Under the pieces are notes generated by a model, which searched no databases, was not told the DNA's origin, and worked only from the letters and a program-made list of their open reading frames with translations. Position numbers and translations under genes: made by a program. Source: Lewinellaceae bacterium (lineage in GTDB: Bacteria; Bacteroidota; Bacteroidia; Chitinophagales; Saprospiraceae). Taken from it: 64,000 nucleotides of DNA. The stretch is from contig JADJYW010000001.1 in the NCBI GenBank assembly GCA_016719605.1, positions 620,001 through 684,000 on the forward strand, written 5' to 3'. Shown here one piece after another: positions 25,751 to 34,181 of the stretch (positions are counted from its first letter, which is position 1; every line of letters begins with the position of its first letter).

Positions 25751-26260
25751 CTGAAGGGCGTTTTTCAACCGCTGTTCGTGCGGTCCCGTGAGTACCGCAT
25801 ACGAGACCCCAATATCCTGCAGCAGCCGTTCGTACCAGTCAAAAAGGATGGCGCGTTCCTCCGGATGTTCGCGCAGGGGATCGGGCTGCCAGGGGAAATC
25901 GGGGGCGCAGAGCAGGTACAGGTCGGCCGGTTGGGGGGCAATGTAGCCTTTTTGCCAGTCCCAGTCGTCCGCAGGCGGGACGCCGAAGCGGTAGTGTTCC
26001 CAGATTTGGAGCACCGTCCAGTCGGTATCGCAGATCAGCAAGGGGGGATTTTTGGCGGCATACCAGTGTTCCCAGGCTTGCTGGCCGCGGCCGATGGCCT
26101 GGAGGTCGGCGCGCTCATACTGCCGCCCGAGGTGGGCCACGAAGTATCGGGCGAATTCCGGGACAACTGCAGCGCCCAGATGCGCAGCCAAGGCTTCCGC
26201 CAGCCAGGTCTTGCCCGTAGATTCCGGGCCGGTGAGTACGATTTTGCGTTGTTGCTGCAT
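25736..26260 (-). CDS. NadR-like P-loop kinase (AAA_28 family)
   Basis: A 174-residue ATPase/kinase related to the ribosylnicotinamide kinase domain of NadR. The P-loop is GPESTGKT (residues 11-18). EFARYFVAHLGRQYERADL, LICDTDWTVLQIWEHYRFG, and LYLLCAPDFPWQPDPLREHPE with its lid-type Arg/His residues all fit the family. There is no nucleotidyltransferase or HTH domain, so it is the kinase module alone. It lies upstream of and codirectional with the TPP-riboswitch receptor gene; such kinases accompany PnuC/PnuT-type vitamin transporters in this phylum. It may phosphorylate nicotinamide riboside or, given its neighbour, thiamine; the substrate is inferred, not shown. The stop codon lies in the octamer array. 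Confidence 0.82.
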   Translation of the reverse strand: MQQQRKIVLTGPESTGKTWLAEALAAHLGAAVVPEFARYFVAHLGRQYERADLQAIGRGQQAWEHWYAAKNPPLLICDTDWTVLQIWEHYRFGVPPADDWDWQKGYIAPQPADLYLLCAPDFPWQPDPLREHPEERAILFDWYERLLQDIGVSYAVLTGPHEQRLKNALQGLKV

Positions 26261-26327
26261 GAGGATTTTGGCGCTTGCGCGACGTGTGGTGTTTTAACCC
26301 ATAAAGGACGCGAAGAGTTTTCACTAG

Positions 26328-26347
26328 CGGCGGGCATCAGCCCGCCG
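26328..26347. repeat. REP-like palindrome
   Basis: CGGCGGGCATCAGCCCGCCG has 8-bp arms and the same AGCGG...CCGA flanks as the palindrome at 25283. It lies in the 284-bp gap between the NadR-like gene and the 26545 gene, where I see nothing else apart from a candidate -7 box. Confidence 0.6.
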
Positions 26348-26514
26348 ATTCGCAAAGTGGAACTGTCGCGCCATGCGCGGGTCTTTTTCACCTGTGATTC
26401 CGCCGCGCCTGGTGCTTTCACCGGCTCTACGCGAGGCTGGTAGTCATTTCGCCAATGATTGCCCCTGAAAAAAACCTTTGTGGTTAAAATCGTCGGGGGG
26501 TGTAGCCGAAGCCC

Positions 26515-26522
26515 TACTTTTG
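26515..26522 (+). promoter_or_regulatory. Candidate -7 box for the 26545 gene
   Basis: TACTTTTG fits TAnnTTTG and lies 22 bp before the ATG of the next gene. No -33 motif is clear. Confidence 0.35.
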
Positions 26523-26544
26523 CACCGGTATTTTTTGACAGACC

Positions 26545-27127
26545 ATGCACGACATCGAACCGCATTTTCAGTGGCGCGACCACTACATCGCCTCGGAGGA
26601 CAAACGTTCGCCGTTTTACGGGCGCCGGTACAGTGAATTTTATGACTCCAACCTGCTGTACAACTTTTACCTGCACCCGCAATGGGACGCGTTTGGCTCG
26701 GCCACGTTGTACGCCAAAATCCTGTTTGCCGACTACGATCAGGGCTTTGCGCTCATCGAATTGATCGGTGAATGGAACGACGCTTTGCACAACGACATCA
26801 TGTTCCTCAAGCGCGAAATCGCGGATGTGCTGCTCAAGCAGGGCATTACCAAATACATATTTTTGTGAAAACGTACTCAACTTCCACGGCGGCGACGAGG
26901 ACTATTACGCCGAATGGGCCGAAGATGTGCAGGAAGACGGTGGCTGGATCGCCCTACTGAACACCCGCCCACATGTAGAAGAGGAAATACACGATGCGCG
27001 GTTGCATCACTACCTGCATGTGGGCGAAACCTGGAACGACATTCCGTGGCGTGCCCAAAAGCCGCAGCTGGTTTTTGACCTGATTGCCGCCACGGTGCAC
27101 GGGCGGGTGCATCGGCTGGCCGGATAA
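26545..27127 (+). CDS. Conserved hypothetical protein, 193 aa after frameshift repair
   Basis: I do not recognise a characterised family. The first frame gives 107 residues ending ...GITKYIFL. Dropping one T from the run at 26860-26864 continues as KYIFCENVLNFHGGDEDYYAEW to the stop at 27127. The restored protein is acidic, aromatic-rich and soluble. Its conserved-looking segments are DKRSPFYGRRYSEFYDSN, LIELIGEWNDALHNDI, GGDEDYYAEWAEDVQEDGGW and HHYLHVGETWNDIPWR. No signal peptide is present. It ends 32 bp before era on the same strand, which suggests a shared transcript. Confidence 0.75.
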
Positions 27128-27159
27128 CCCTCCCTCAACTTACCTCAACTCCCTCCAAC

Positions 27160-28089
27160 ATGTCCACCGAGTCCAGTACCCCAAGCCAGCCCGGACCCTT
27201 TCGTTCCGGTTTTGTCAACATCATCGGGCGGCCCAATGCGGGCAAGTCCACCCTGCTGAATGCCCTCGTCGGCGAACGCATGAGCATCATCACGCACAAG
27301 CCGCAGACCACCCGCCACCGGATCATCGGTATCCTCACCGGGGAGCATTTCCAAATCGTTTTTTCCGACACTCCCGGCTATGTCCGCGACCCGGCCTACA
27401 AGATGCACAAAGCCATGAACCGCTTCGTGGAAAGCACCCTCGATGATGCCGATTTGCTTTTGCTGGTCTTTGACCTGACCGAAGAACTGGAAGACAACAA
27501 CCCGATACTGGCCATGCTGGCCCCGACGCAAGCGCCCATTTTTCTGGTGCTCAACAAAACCGACCTGGTGAAAGAGCAGCGCATCGAGGATACCCTGAAC
27601 TGGTGGTCCAAACGTATCAAAATTTCAGATCACGTTGCCATATCAGCGCTGAAAGAGGAGAATACCGCGCCGCTGCTGCCCAAAATACTGCACTACATAC
27701 CCGAAGGCCCGGTGTATTACCCGCCCGATCAGTTGACCGATCGCCCGGAACGGTTCTTCGTCAGCGAGATCATTCGGGAGAAAATTTTCCTGCTGTACTC
27801 CGATGAGGTGCCGTACTCCTGCGAGGTGGGTATCGAGTCATTTCAGGACTCAACGACCAATGCCGGCGAGCCAATCGCTCGTATCCGGGCAAACATTTAC
27901 GTTTTGCGGGAAACCCAGAAGGGTATCATCCTGGGAAAAGGCGGAATAACCATCAAGAAACTGGGGACAGCCGCGCGTATGGCCATCGAACGGTTTTTGC
28001 AAACCAAAGTGTTTCTGGAACTGACGGTGAAGGTGCGCAGCAACTGGCGGGACGACGAGCGTTCGTTGCAGCAGTTTGGGTACCAATAA
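27160..28089 (+). CDS. era: GTPase Era
   Basis: Ribosome-assembly GTPase that binds 16S rRNA during 30S maturation. At 309 aa it carries G1 GRPNAGKS (23-30), G2 PQTTRHR, G3 DTPG (about 70-73), G4 NKTD (about 133) and the G5-type SALK. The C-terminal KH domain includes VSEIIREKIFLLYSDEVPYS and GIILGKGGITIKKLGTAAR with the GxxG loop. The start gives a short Ser/Pro/Thr-rich extension before the G domain. A hairpin follows the stop. Confidence 0.97.
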   Translation: MSTESSTPSQPGPFRSGFVNIIGRPNAGKSTLLNALVGERMSIITHKPQTTRHRIIGILTGEHFQIVFSDTPGYVRDPAYKMHKAMNRFVESTLDDADLLLLVFDLTEELEDNNPILAMLAPTQAPIFLVLNKTDLVKEQRIEDTLNWWSKRIKISDHVAISALKEENTAPLLPKILHYIPEGPVYYPPDQLTDRPERFFVSEIIREKIFLLYSDEVPYSCEVGIESFQDSTTNAGEPIARIRANIYVLRETQKGIILGKGGITIKKLGTAARMAIERFLQTKVFLELTVKVRSNWRDDERSLQQFGYQ

Positions 28090-28094
28090 AAAAA

Positions 28095-28122
28095 GACGGC
28101 AGGATTTTTACATCCTACCGTC
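28095..28122. other. Hairpin downstream of era, terminator-like only on the minus strand
   Basis: Arms GACGGCAGGAT and ATCCTACCGTC pair with one mismatch around a 6-nt loop. Seven A residues precede it, so a U-tract would exist only for minus-strand transcripts, and no minus-strand gene reads into it. The rest of the gap up to 28412 is AT-rich and holds no other feature that I can see. Confidence 0.4.
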
Positions 28123-28412
28123 AGAAATATAACCCCAAAAAACCTAAGCCAAAGGTAAAGTTCTTTGCCCGGCTCTTGCAAGCATTTTTTTAAAAAATTT
28201 TTAACAGAATATAAAAAAGAAAAAACCGCGCCGGCGATATCGGGAAACATGCAAAAAAAGCCCGCCTCATTCTTCAACGAGGGGGACGTCATCAAAACAC
28301 GCTTCATTTTAAAACTTAAATTTTTACACTTTGGAGCATGGGCACAAAAGTATGGTCAAAACTTTTTCCAACAAAATCCTTGCGCAGCATCTTTTTTGTC
28401 AATTAACAAAAC

Positions 28413-29747
28413 ATGCACACAATCCTCATCCGAAATGCCCGCATAGTCAACCGGGGTAAAATCCGGGAAGGCGACTTGTTTGTTCGCGCCGGACGTATCG
28501 AAAAAATCGGGTCGGCGCTAAATTTGACAGCCGATATAGAACTGGATGCCCGCGGGCTGCACCTGATTCCCGGTATCATAGACGACCAGGTGCATTTTCG
28601 GGAGCCGGGCCTGACGCATAAAGCGACCATCGCGTCCGAAAGCCGGGCTGCTGTGGCTGGCGGGGTCACGTCGTTTATGGAAATGCCCAATGTGAACCCG
28701 CCATCCGTCACGCAGGAATTGCTGGAGGAAAAGTACGGAATTGGCGCCCGGTCGTCGCTGGCCAACTACTCGTTTTATATGGGCGCCACCAACGACAATA
28801 TCGGGGAGGTCATACGCACCGACCCGCGCCGGGTGTGCGGCATCAAGGTTTTTATGGGCAGCAGCACGGGCAACATGCTGGTGGATGCGCCCCGAACGCT
28901 CGAACGGATTTTTGCCGACGCCCCCATGCTGGTGGCCACCCACTGCGAGGATGAAGCCACTGTACGCGAAAACACCGAGCACTACAAAAAACTGTACGGC
29001 GACCAAATGACCGCTGCTTTCCACCCCCGTATCCGCAACGTGAAGGCCTGCCTGCTATCCTCCTCGTTTGCGGTCAATCTGGCGCGCCGGCACAATACCC
29101 GCCTGCACATCCTGCATATTTCCACCCGGGATGAACTGGCGTTGTTCGACAATACCGTGCCCTTAGCCCAAAAACGCATCACCGCCGAGGTGTGCGTGCA
29201 CCACTTGCGCTTCCATTCGGGCGATTATGCCCGCTACGGCAATCAGATCAAGTGCAACCCGGCCGTCAAAAGTCGAGCGCACCGCGACGCCCTGCTCCCG
29301 GCCCTGCTTGACGACCGGCTGGACGTCATCGCCACCGACCATGCGCCGCACACCTGGGCAGAAAAATCGCAGCCCTATCTGCAGGCACCGTCCGGGGTAC
29401 CGCTCGTGCAACATTCCCTGAATATCATGCTGGACTTTTACCACGCGGGCAAAATCTCGCTCGAAAAGATCGTGGAAAAAATGTGCCATGCGCCGGCTAT
29501 TGCTTTTCAGGTGCAAGACCGGGGTTTTGTGGAAGAGGGGTATCACGCCGATCTGGCACTTGTGGACGTCAACCATCGCTGGACGGTGTCGTCGGAAAAC
29601 CTGTACTACCAGTGCGGCTGGTCGCCTTTTGTCGGCAAACAATTCCGAGGCAAGGTGCTGAGCACGATCGTAAGCGGGCACTTAGCCTGGCACGAGGGGC
29701 GTTTCAATGAAGCCAAAATGGGCGAACGGTTGTTGTTTGACCGGTAG
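28413..29747 (+). CDS. Dihydroorotase (Bacteroidota type)
   Basis: Amidohydrolase of de novo pyrimidine synthesis, cyclising carbamoyl aspartate to dihydroorotate. At 444 aa it shows the metal-site strand IDDQVHFREPG (residues 56-66), the carboxylated-Lys motif GIKVFMG, THCEDE and ILHIST with metal His residues, and ATDHAPHTWAEK near the catalytic Asp. The usual HxH is QVH here, with Gln60 in place of the first metal-binding His. I recall this as usual in dihydroorotases of this phylum, so it does not argue for inactivity. Allantoinase or hydantoinase is a weaker alternative. The gene stands alone. Confidence 0.9.
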   Translation: MHTILIRNARIVNRGKIREGDLFVRAGRIEKIGSALNLTADIELDARGLHLIPGIIDDQVHFREPGLTHKATIASESRAAVAGGVTSFMEMPNVNPPSVTQELLEEKYGIGARSSLANYSFYMGATNDNIGEVIRTDPRRVCGIKVFMGSSTGNMLVDAPRTLERIFADAPMLVATHCEDEATVRENTEHYKKLYGDQMTAAFHPRIRNVKACLLSSSFAVNLARRHNTRLHILHISTRDELALFDNTVPLAQKRITAEVCVHHLRFHSGDYARYGNQIKCNPAVKSRAHRDALLPALLDDRLDVIATDHAPHTWAEKSQPYLQAPSGVPLVQHSLNIMLDFYHAGKISLEKIVEKMCHAPAIAFQVQDRGFVEEGYHADLALVDVNHRWTVSSENLYYQCGWSPFVGKQFRGKVLSTIVSGHLAWHEGRFNEAKMGERLLFDR

Positions 29748-29827
29748 GTCTATTGAAACTTATCTTTTGCCCGGCAGTGGAGATTCCCAAAGAAACCGTG
29801 AACTTTGCCCGCTTTTTTCAGCGCAGA

Positions 29828-29920
29828 GTTTTGTTACCGCAAAGACGCGGAGTAAATTTTACCGCAGAGGCGCAGAGGTTTTTAACGCAGAGATGCGGAG
29901 TTTTTTTTCTGCAGAAACAC
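29828..29920. repeat. Dispersed CCGCAGAGRCGCRGAG-type repeats
   Basis: Three degenerate copies of the unit TTACCGCAGAGACGCGGAG, separated by T-rich spacers, lie in the 267-bp gap between dihydroorotase and the dipeptidase. The same unit forms the large inverted structure at 32157-32330. Confidence 0.7.
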
Positions 29921-30014
29921 AGAGCATGACATGTTGAAAAAAATCCGTGCCGCTATGGTTCTGCGATTAATACCTGAAAGCCAATAATTTGTTTTCCACC
30001 ATATCTTGTTTGTT

Positions 30015-31412
30015 ATGAAAGAATTGAAAAAATATCTGGATGCCAATCAGGAACGGTTCCTGAACGAACTCCTGGACTTGCTCCGCATTCCCTCCGTCAG
30101 CGCAGATCCGAAATACAAGGACGACGTGCGCCGCATGGCCGAGGCTACCGCCGAGCACCTGCGGCAGGTCGGTGTGGATCATGTGGAGGTTTTGGCCACT
30201 CTTGGCCACCCCATCGTCTATGGCGAAAAAATGATAGACCCCAAGGCGCCCACCGTGCTGGTGTATGGCCACTACGATGTGCAGCCGCCGGACCCGCTCG
30301 ACCTGTGGGAAAGCCCACCCTTTGAGCCGGTTGTGAAAAAGACTAAACTGCATCCCAAGGGAGCCATTTTCGCCCGTGGCGCCTGCGACGACAAGGGGCA
30401 GTTTTTTATGCACGTCAAGGCATTCGAAGCAATGATGCAGCAGGGAAAATTACCCTGCAACGTCAAGTTTATGATCGAAGGCGAAGAAGAAATCGGCTCC
30501 AGAAACCTGGAAGCGTTTTGCAAAAAGAACAAGAAAAAACTCGCCTGTGACATGGTGCTCATCTCCGACACCAGCATTATTGACAACAATACCCCCAGCC
30601 TGACGGTGGGGCTGCGCGGCCTCGCCTATATGGAGGTGGAAGTGACCGGCCCCAACAAAGACCTGCACTCCGGGGTGTATGGCGGCGCAGTAGCCAACCC
30701 CATCAACGTGCTCAGCGCGATGATTGCCTCCCTGCACGACAAGAAGAAAAAGGTGACGGTCAAGGGTTTCTATGACGACGTACAAAAACTGAGCGCCAAG
30801 GAACGCAAACGCCTCAACGACGCACCCTACGACGAAAAAGCCTACATGAAAGACTTGTCTGTGAGCGAACTGCTGGGTGAAACAGGCTTCACCACCATCG
30901 AGCGCACCGGCATACGTCCGGCGCTCGACGTGAACGGCATCTGGGGCGGCTACATCGGCGAAGGCGCCAAAACCGTGCTGCCCTCCAAGGCATACGCCAA
31001 AATATCCATGCGCCTGGTACCCAACCAGGACCCGCACAAAATTGAAAAACTGTTTCAGAAACACTTCGAGAGCCTGGCCCCCAAGTCTGTGAAAGTAAAA
31101 GTCACAGCCCTGCACGGTGGCCATCCGGTAGTGGTGCCGACCGATTCGGTGGAGTACAAAGCCGCTGAAAAGGCAATGGAAGCGACCTTCGGGAAAAAAC
31201 CGCTCCCGCAGCGCGGCGGCGGCAGTATCCCTATCGTGGCTATGTTCGATCAGGTGCTCGACGCCCGCTCGGTGCTCATGGGCTTCGGACTGGACTCCGA
31301 CGCCATCCACTCCCCGAACGAACACTATGGTTTATTCAACTACTACAAAGGCATCGAAACCATCCCGTATTTCTATCAGTACTACGCTGAAATGAAGCGC
31401 GGGAAGCGTTGA
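30015..31412 (+). CDS. M20 family metallodipeptidase
   Basis: A 465-residue cytosolic zinc dipeptidase of the CNDP/carnosinase-like branch. The zinc and catalytic motifs are VLVYGHYDVQPPDPLDLWESPPFEP (His ligand, catalytic Asp), ARGACDDKGQ (bridging Asp), IEGEEEIGSRN (general-base Glu plus Glu ligand), LISDTS (Asp ligand) and the C-terminal AIHSPNEHYG (His ligand). The dimerisation domain lies at about 195-370 and includes HSGVYGGAVANP. ATG at 30015 is chosen over a TTG nine bases upstream. There is no signal peptide. The FKBP gene follows after 48 bp and may be cotranscribed. Confidence 0.94.
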   Translation: MKELKKYLDANQERFLNELLDLLRIPSVSADPKYKDDVRRMAEATAEHLRQVGVDHVEVLATLGHPIVYGEKMIDPKAPTVLVYGHYDVQPPDPLDLWESPPFEPVVKKTKLHPKGAIFARGACDDKGQFFMHVKAFEAMMQQGKLPCNVKFMIEGEEEIGSRNLEAFCKKNKKKLACDMVLISDTSIIDNNTPSLTVGLRGLAYMEVEVTGPNKDLHSGVYGGAVANPINVLSAMIASLHDKKKKVTVKGFYDDVQKLSAKERKRLNDAPYDEKAYMKDLSVSELLGETGFTTIERTGIRPALDVNGIWGGYIGEGAKTVLPSKAYAKISMRLVPNQDPHKIEKLFQKHFESLAPKSVKVKVTALHGGHPVVVPTDSVEYKAAEKAMEATFGKKPLPQRGGGSIPIVAMFDQVLDARSVLMGFGLDSDAIHSPNEHYGLFNYYKGIETIPYFYQYYAEMKRGKR

Positions 31413-31460
31413 CCCGCCTGTACTTTCCAACAATTTCACAACCAATATTTTTAACTCGAC

Positions 31461-32134
31461 ATGAAAAAAACAATTCTGTTTTCCTTTGCGCTGATCCTTT
31501 GTCTCGGCCTGAACGCCCAAACAACGCTCAAAACCACCCAGGACAGCGCCAGTTTTTCCTACGGCGTACTCATTGGCAACAGCCTGAAACGACAACTCCC
31601 GGAGGGTTTGAATCTTGATCTCGTGATGAAAGGTATGGCGGATGTGCTGAAAGACGTCGTCCTGCCCTTCGACCAGCAGGTATGTACGGAGGTCTTTGGT
31701 CGCTACACCCAGGAAGCACAAAAAAAGGCCGGCGAAGCAGGCCGAATGGAAGGTGAAAAATTCCTCGCCGAAAACAAAAACGCAAGGAAGTAACCACCAC
31801 CGCCACCGGCCTCCAGTACGAAGTGCTGAAGCGCGGCGACTCCAAAGAATCGCCCAAGGCTACCGACAAAGTGAAAGTACACTACCACGGCACCACCATT
31901 GACGGCTCGGTATTCGACAGCAGCGTGGAGCGCGGCGAACCGATCTCCTTCGGCCTCAATCAGGTTATTTCCGGCTGGACGGAAGGTGTGCAACTCATGC
32001 ACATTGGCGACAAATTCAAATTCTACATTCCCTCCGACCTGGCCTACGGCGAACGCAGCCCCAGCCCCAAAATCAAACCAAACTCCGTGCTGGTCTTCGA
32101 AGTGGAATTGTTCGAGATCAATCCGAAAGATTAA
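31461..32134 (+). CDS. FKBP-type peptidyl-prolyl isomerase with N-terminal dimerisation domain (frameshifted)
   Basis: An exported prolyl isomerase of the Mip/FkpA type. The signal peptide is MKKTILFSFALILCLGLNAQ. The helical FKBP_N domain (SYGVLIGNSLKRQLPEGLNL ... MEGEKFLAENK) is followed by an FKBP domain with HYHGTTIDGSVFDSSVERG, VISGWTEGVQLM and the conserved YIPSDLAYG. The first frame stops at 31793. Adding one A to the run at 31776-31780 gives ENKKRKEVTTTATGLQYEV and continues to 32134, giving about 224 residues, which is the family's normal length. The break therefore looks like a sequencing indel. It should fold proteins in the periplasm. Confidence 0.92.
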
Positions 32135-32156
32135 AAGCAGGCTTTTTACGGTGTAG

Positions 32157-32330
32157 TTTTTTTACCGCAGAGACGTAGAGTAGTTTTTTACCGCAGAGAC
32201 GCGGAGTAGTTTTTTACCGCAGAGCCGCGGAGGCGAAGAGTAGTTTTTAACTGCGCCTCCCGAAAAAAACTACTCTACGTCTCTGCGGTAAAAAAACTAC
32301 TCTTCGCCTCCGCGGCTCTGCGGTAAAAAA
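32157..32330. repeat. Complex inverted repeat of three direct and two inverted CCGCAGAG units
   Basis: Three direct copies of a unit of about 26 bp (TTACCGCAGAGACG...GAGTAG) are followed by two inverted copies. The inverted copies exactly match the first and third direct copies over about 28 and 39 bp. The transcript could fold into alternative long stems. It fills the gap between the FKBP and M50 genes. Confidence 0.85.
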
Positions 32331-32357
32331 TCACGCCCTGCCGCTACAAACCCGACC

Positions 32358-32999
32358 ATGAAACATCTTCACTACCGCGTGCTGGCCATCCTCGTGGTGT
32401 ACGGCGCGCTTCGTTTTTTCGGCGGCAGCATTGGGGCCACGATCCTGTACCCGGTCACGCTGCTCGTCACTTTTCTGCACGAAATGGGCCATGCCCTCGG
32501 CGCGCTGCTCACGGGCGGCTCGGTAGAAGGTATGCAAATCAACCCCGACGGCAGCGGCTACACCATCACCCGGGGCGGCAGCCGGGGCGTGACGCTTATC
32601 GGGGGCTACCTCGGCAGCGCCGTACTCGGCAATCTGCTGTTCCGCATCGGCGCCCGGCACCAGGCGCTCACCCACCATACCCTGCTCGTACTGGCCGGCC
32701 TCATGATCCTCGCCGGCATCATCTGGTTCCAGTCGCTGAACAGTACCGCGTTGCTTTTTGTCTTCGGCTTGCTGCTCGGCTTCATCGCCCTGAAAACCAA
32801 CTGGGATCAGGACGTACTGATGTTCCTCGGCCTCGCTGCCGTGTTGTACATCATTCAGGATTTCGACACCGGCCCCAAAAGCGACCTGGTGATGTACGAA
32901 AAAGTCGTGGGTTTTTTCCCGTACCAGATTTGGATGTACATCTGGCTGGGCCTCGCCGGTGTGCTGTTTTTGTGGAATTTGAAAGAAATTTTCAGGTAA
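32358..32999 (+). CDS. M50B-type membrane metalloprotease-like protein
   Basis: A 213-residue integral membrane protein of the peptidase M50B-like family. The zinc motif HEMGH is at residues 41-45 inside a hydrophobic segment. At least five further hydrophobic stretches follow, and the second conserved region (LIGGYLGSAVLGNLLF) contains the GG-x-x-G loop. A clear distal NPDG motif is not seen, so activity is not certain. Its TAA shares a base with the ATG of the following histidine kinase, implying translational coupling and perhaps a role in signal processing with that kinase. Confidence 0.85.
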   Translation: MKHLHYRVLAILVVYGALRFFGGSIGATILYPVTLLVTFLHEMGHALGALLTGGSVEGMQINPDGSGYTITRGGSRGVTLIGGYLGSAVLGNLLFRIGARHQALTHHTLLVLAGLMILAGIIWFQSLNSTALLFVFGLLLGFIALKTNWDQDVLMFLGLAAVLYIIQDFDTGPKSDLVMYEKVVGFFPYQIWMYIWLGLAGVLFLWNLKEIFR

Positions 33000-33988
33000 T
33001 GCAGCAATCGAAATCGTCCTTGCAGTTGCTCACCTCCTTTGTACTGGTATACATGGTGCTGGCTTTTGCGTGGTGGGCCGTGCAATTGTGGCGCGAGAAT
33101 GACCGGTTTTTCGAGGTGTCCTCCCAGTTGCTGGAAACTCGGTACGGTGGCCCGAAACGCGGCGTGAACCTGACCGAACTCCTGGCCACTGCCGAATACC
33201 AGGCGCTCGTGCAGCGGCGCCAAAAACACCGGCGCATGATCCTCGCCGAGGGCATTTTTTTTACGCTTTGCCTCGGGTTTGGCTTGTATGTCATCAACCG
33301 ATCAGCCAAACGCGAATTGGCCCTGGCCCGGCAGCACCGCAACTTCATGCTCAGCATCACCCACGAACTGAAATCCCCCCTGGCGGCCATACGCCTCACC
33401 CTCGAAACCTTGCACAAGCGCGAACTCCAGCGCGAACAACTCGAAAAACTCTGCGCCAACGGCCTGCGCGATGCCGCCCGGCTGCAAACCCTCGTGGAGG
33501 ACCTCCTGCTCGCCGCCCGGCTGGAAGACAACTGGCGCCCCGTGCTCGAACCGATTGATGTGCGCAGCATCGCGCAGGACTGCATGGCCAACTTGCTCGT
33601 ACGCTTTCCTGCCGCCAACATCACCCTCGCCATTCCCGCCGACCTGCCGCCTGCACAAGCCGACAAACCCGGCCTGACTGCCGTGATCCAAAACCTGCTG
33701 GAAAACGCCGTGAAGTACGCGCCCGAAGGCGCCGCAATACAGTGCGCTGTCGAACAAACCAACGGTATCCTCCGCCTGCGCGTAGCCGATCAGGGCTTCG
33801 GCATACCCGACGCGGAAAAGACGGCCATTTTTGAAAAATTCTACCGCATCGGCAACGAAGACACCCGCCGTACTACCGGCACCGGGCTGGGCCTGTACAT
33901 CGTCAAACAAATCGTGCAGGCGCACGGGGGCATGATAACCGTGACGGACAACAAGCCGAAAGGGACGGTTTTTGTGGTGGAAATGTAA
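32999..33988 (+). CDS. Sensor histidine kinase
   Basis: A 329-residue membrane kinase. TM1 is at about residues 9-30 and TM2 at about 82-100, with a short extracytoplasmic loop of about 50 residues between them. The HisKA domain has ITHELKSPLAAIRL with His122. The ATPase domain has the N box NLLENAVKYAP, the G1 box DQGFGIPD, the F region FEKFYR and the G2 box GTGLGLYIVKQI. The start overlaps the stop of the M50 gene by one base. It is followed after 193 bp by a second kinase and then one response regulator, so the partner is most likely that regulator at 35438. Confidence 0.93.
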   Translation: MQQSKSSLQLLTSFVLVYMVLAFAWWAVQLWRENDRFFEVSSQLLETRYGGPKRGVNLTELLATAEYQALVQRRQKHRRMILAEGIFFTLCLGFGLYVINRSAKRELALARQHRNFMLSITHELKSPLAAIRLTLETLHKRELQREQLEKLCANGLRDAARLQTLVEDLLLAARLEDNWRPVLEPIDVRSIAQDCMANLLVRFPAANITLAIPADLPPAQADKPGLTAVIQNLLENAVKYAPEGAAIQCAVEQTNGILRLRVADQGFGIPDAEKTAIFEKFYRIGNEDTRRTTGTGLGLYIVKQIVQAHGGMITVTDNKPKGTVFVVEM

Positions 33989-34181
33989 CGCCAAACCCCG
34001 TACAGACGTGCCGACCACCGGGTGCGTGGTAGCTGCGATACGCCACCACAGACAGCACTGACGCACGTCAGGTTTGGAGTCTATTTCGCGTAGCGTGTTC
34101 CCAAACCTGTTATGCACCTGTTAAACGCCTGCGAAGCCGTCCGAAAAAATCGGTTTTTTGTGCCCGTTTACTTTTTCGATT

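Noticed and set aside
28095..28122. Terminator for era
   Set aside because: The U-tract is on the wrong side for a plus-strand transcript; kept only as a hairpin.
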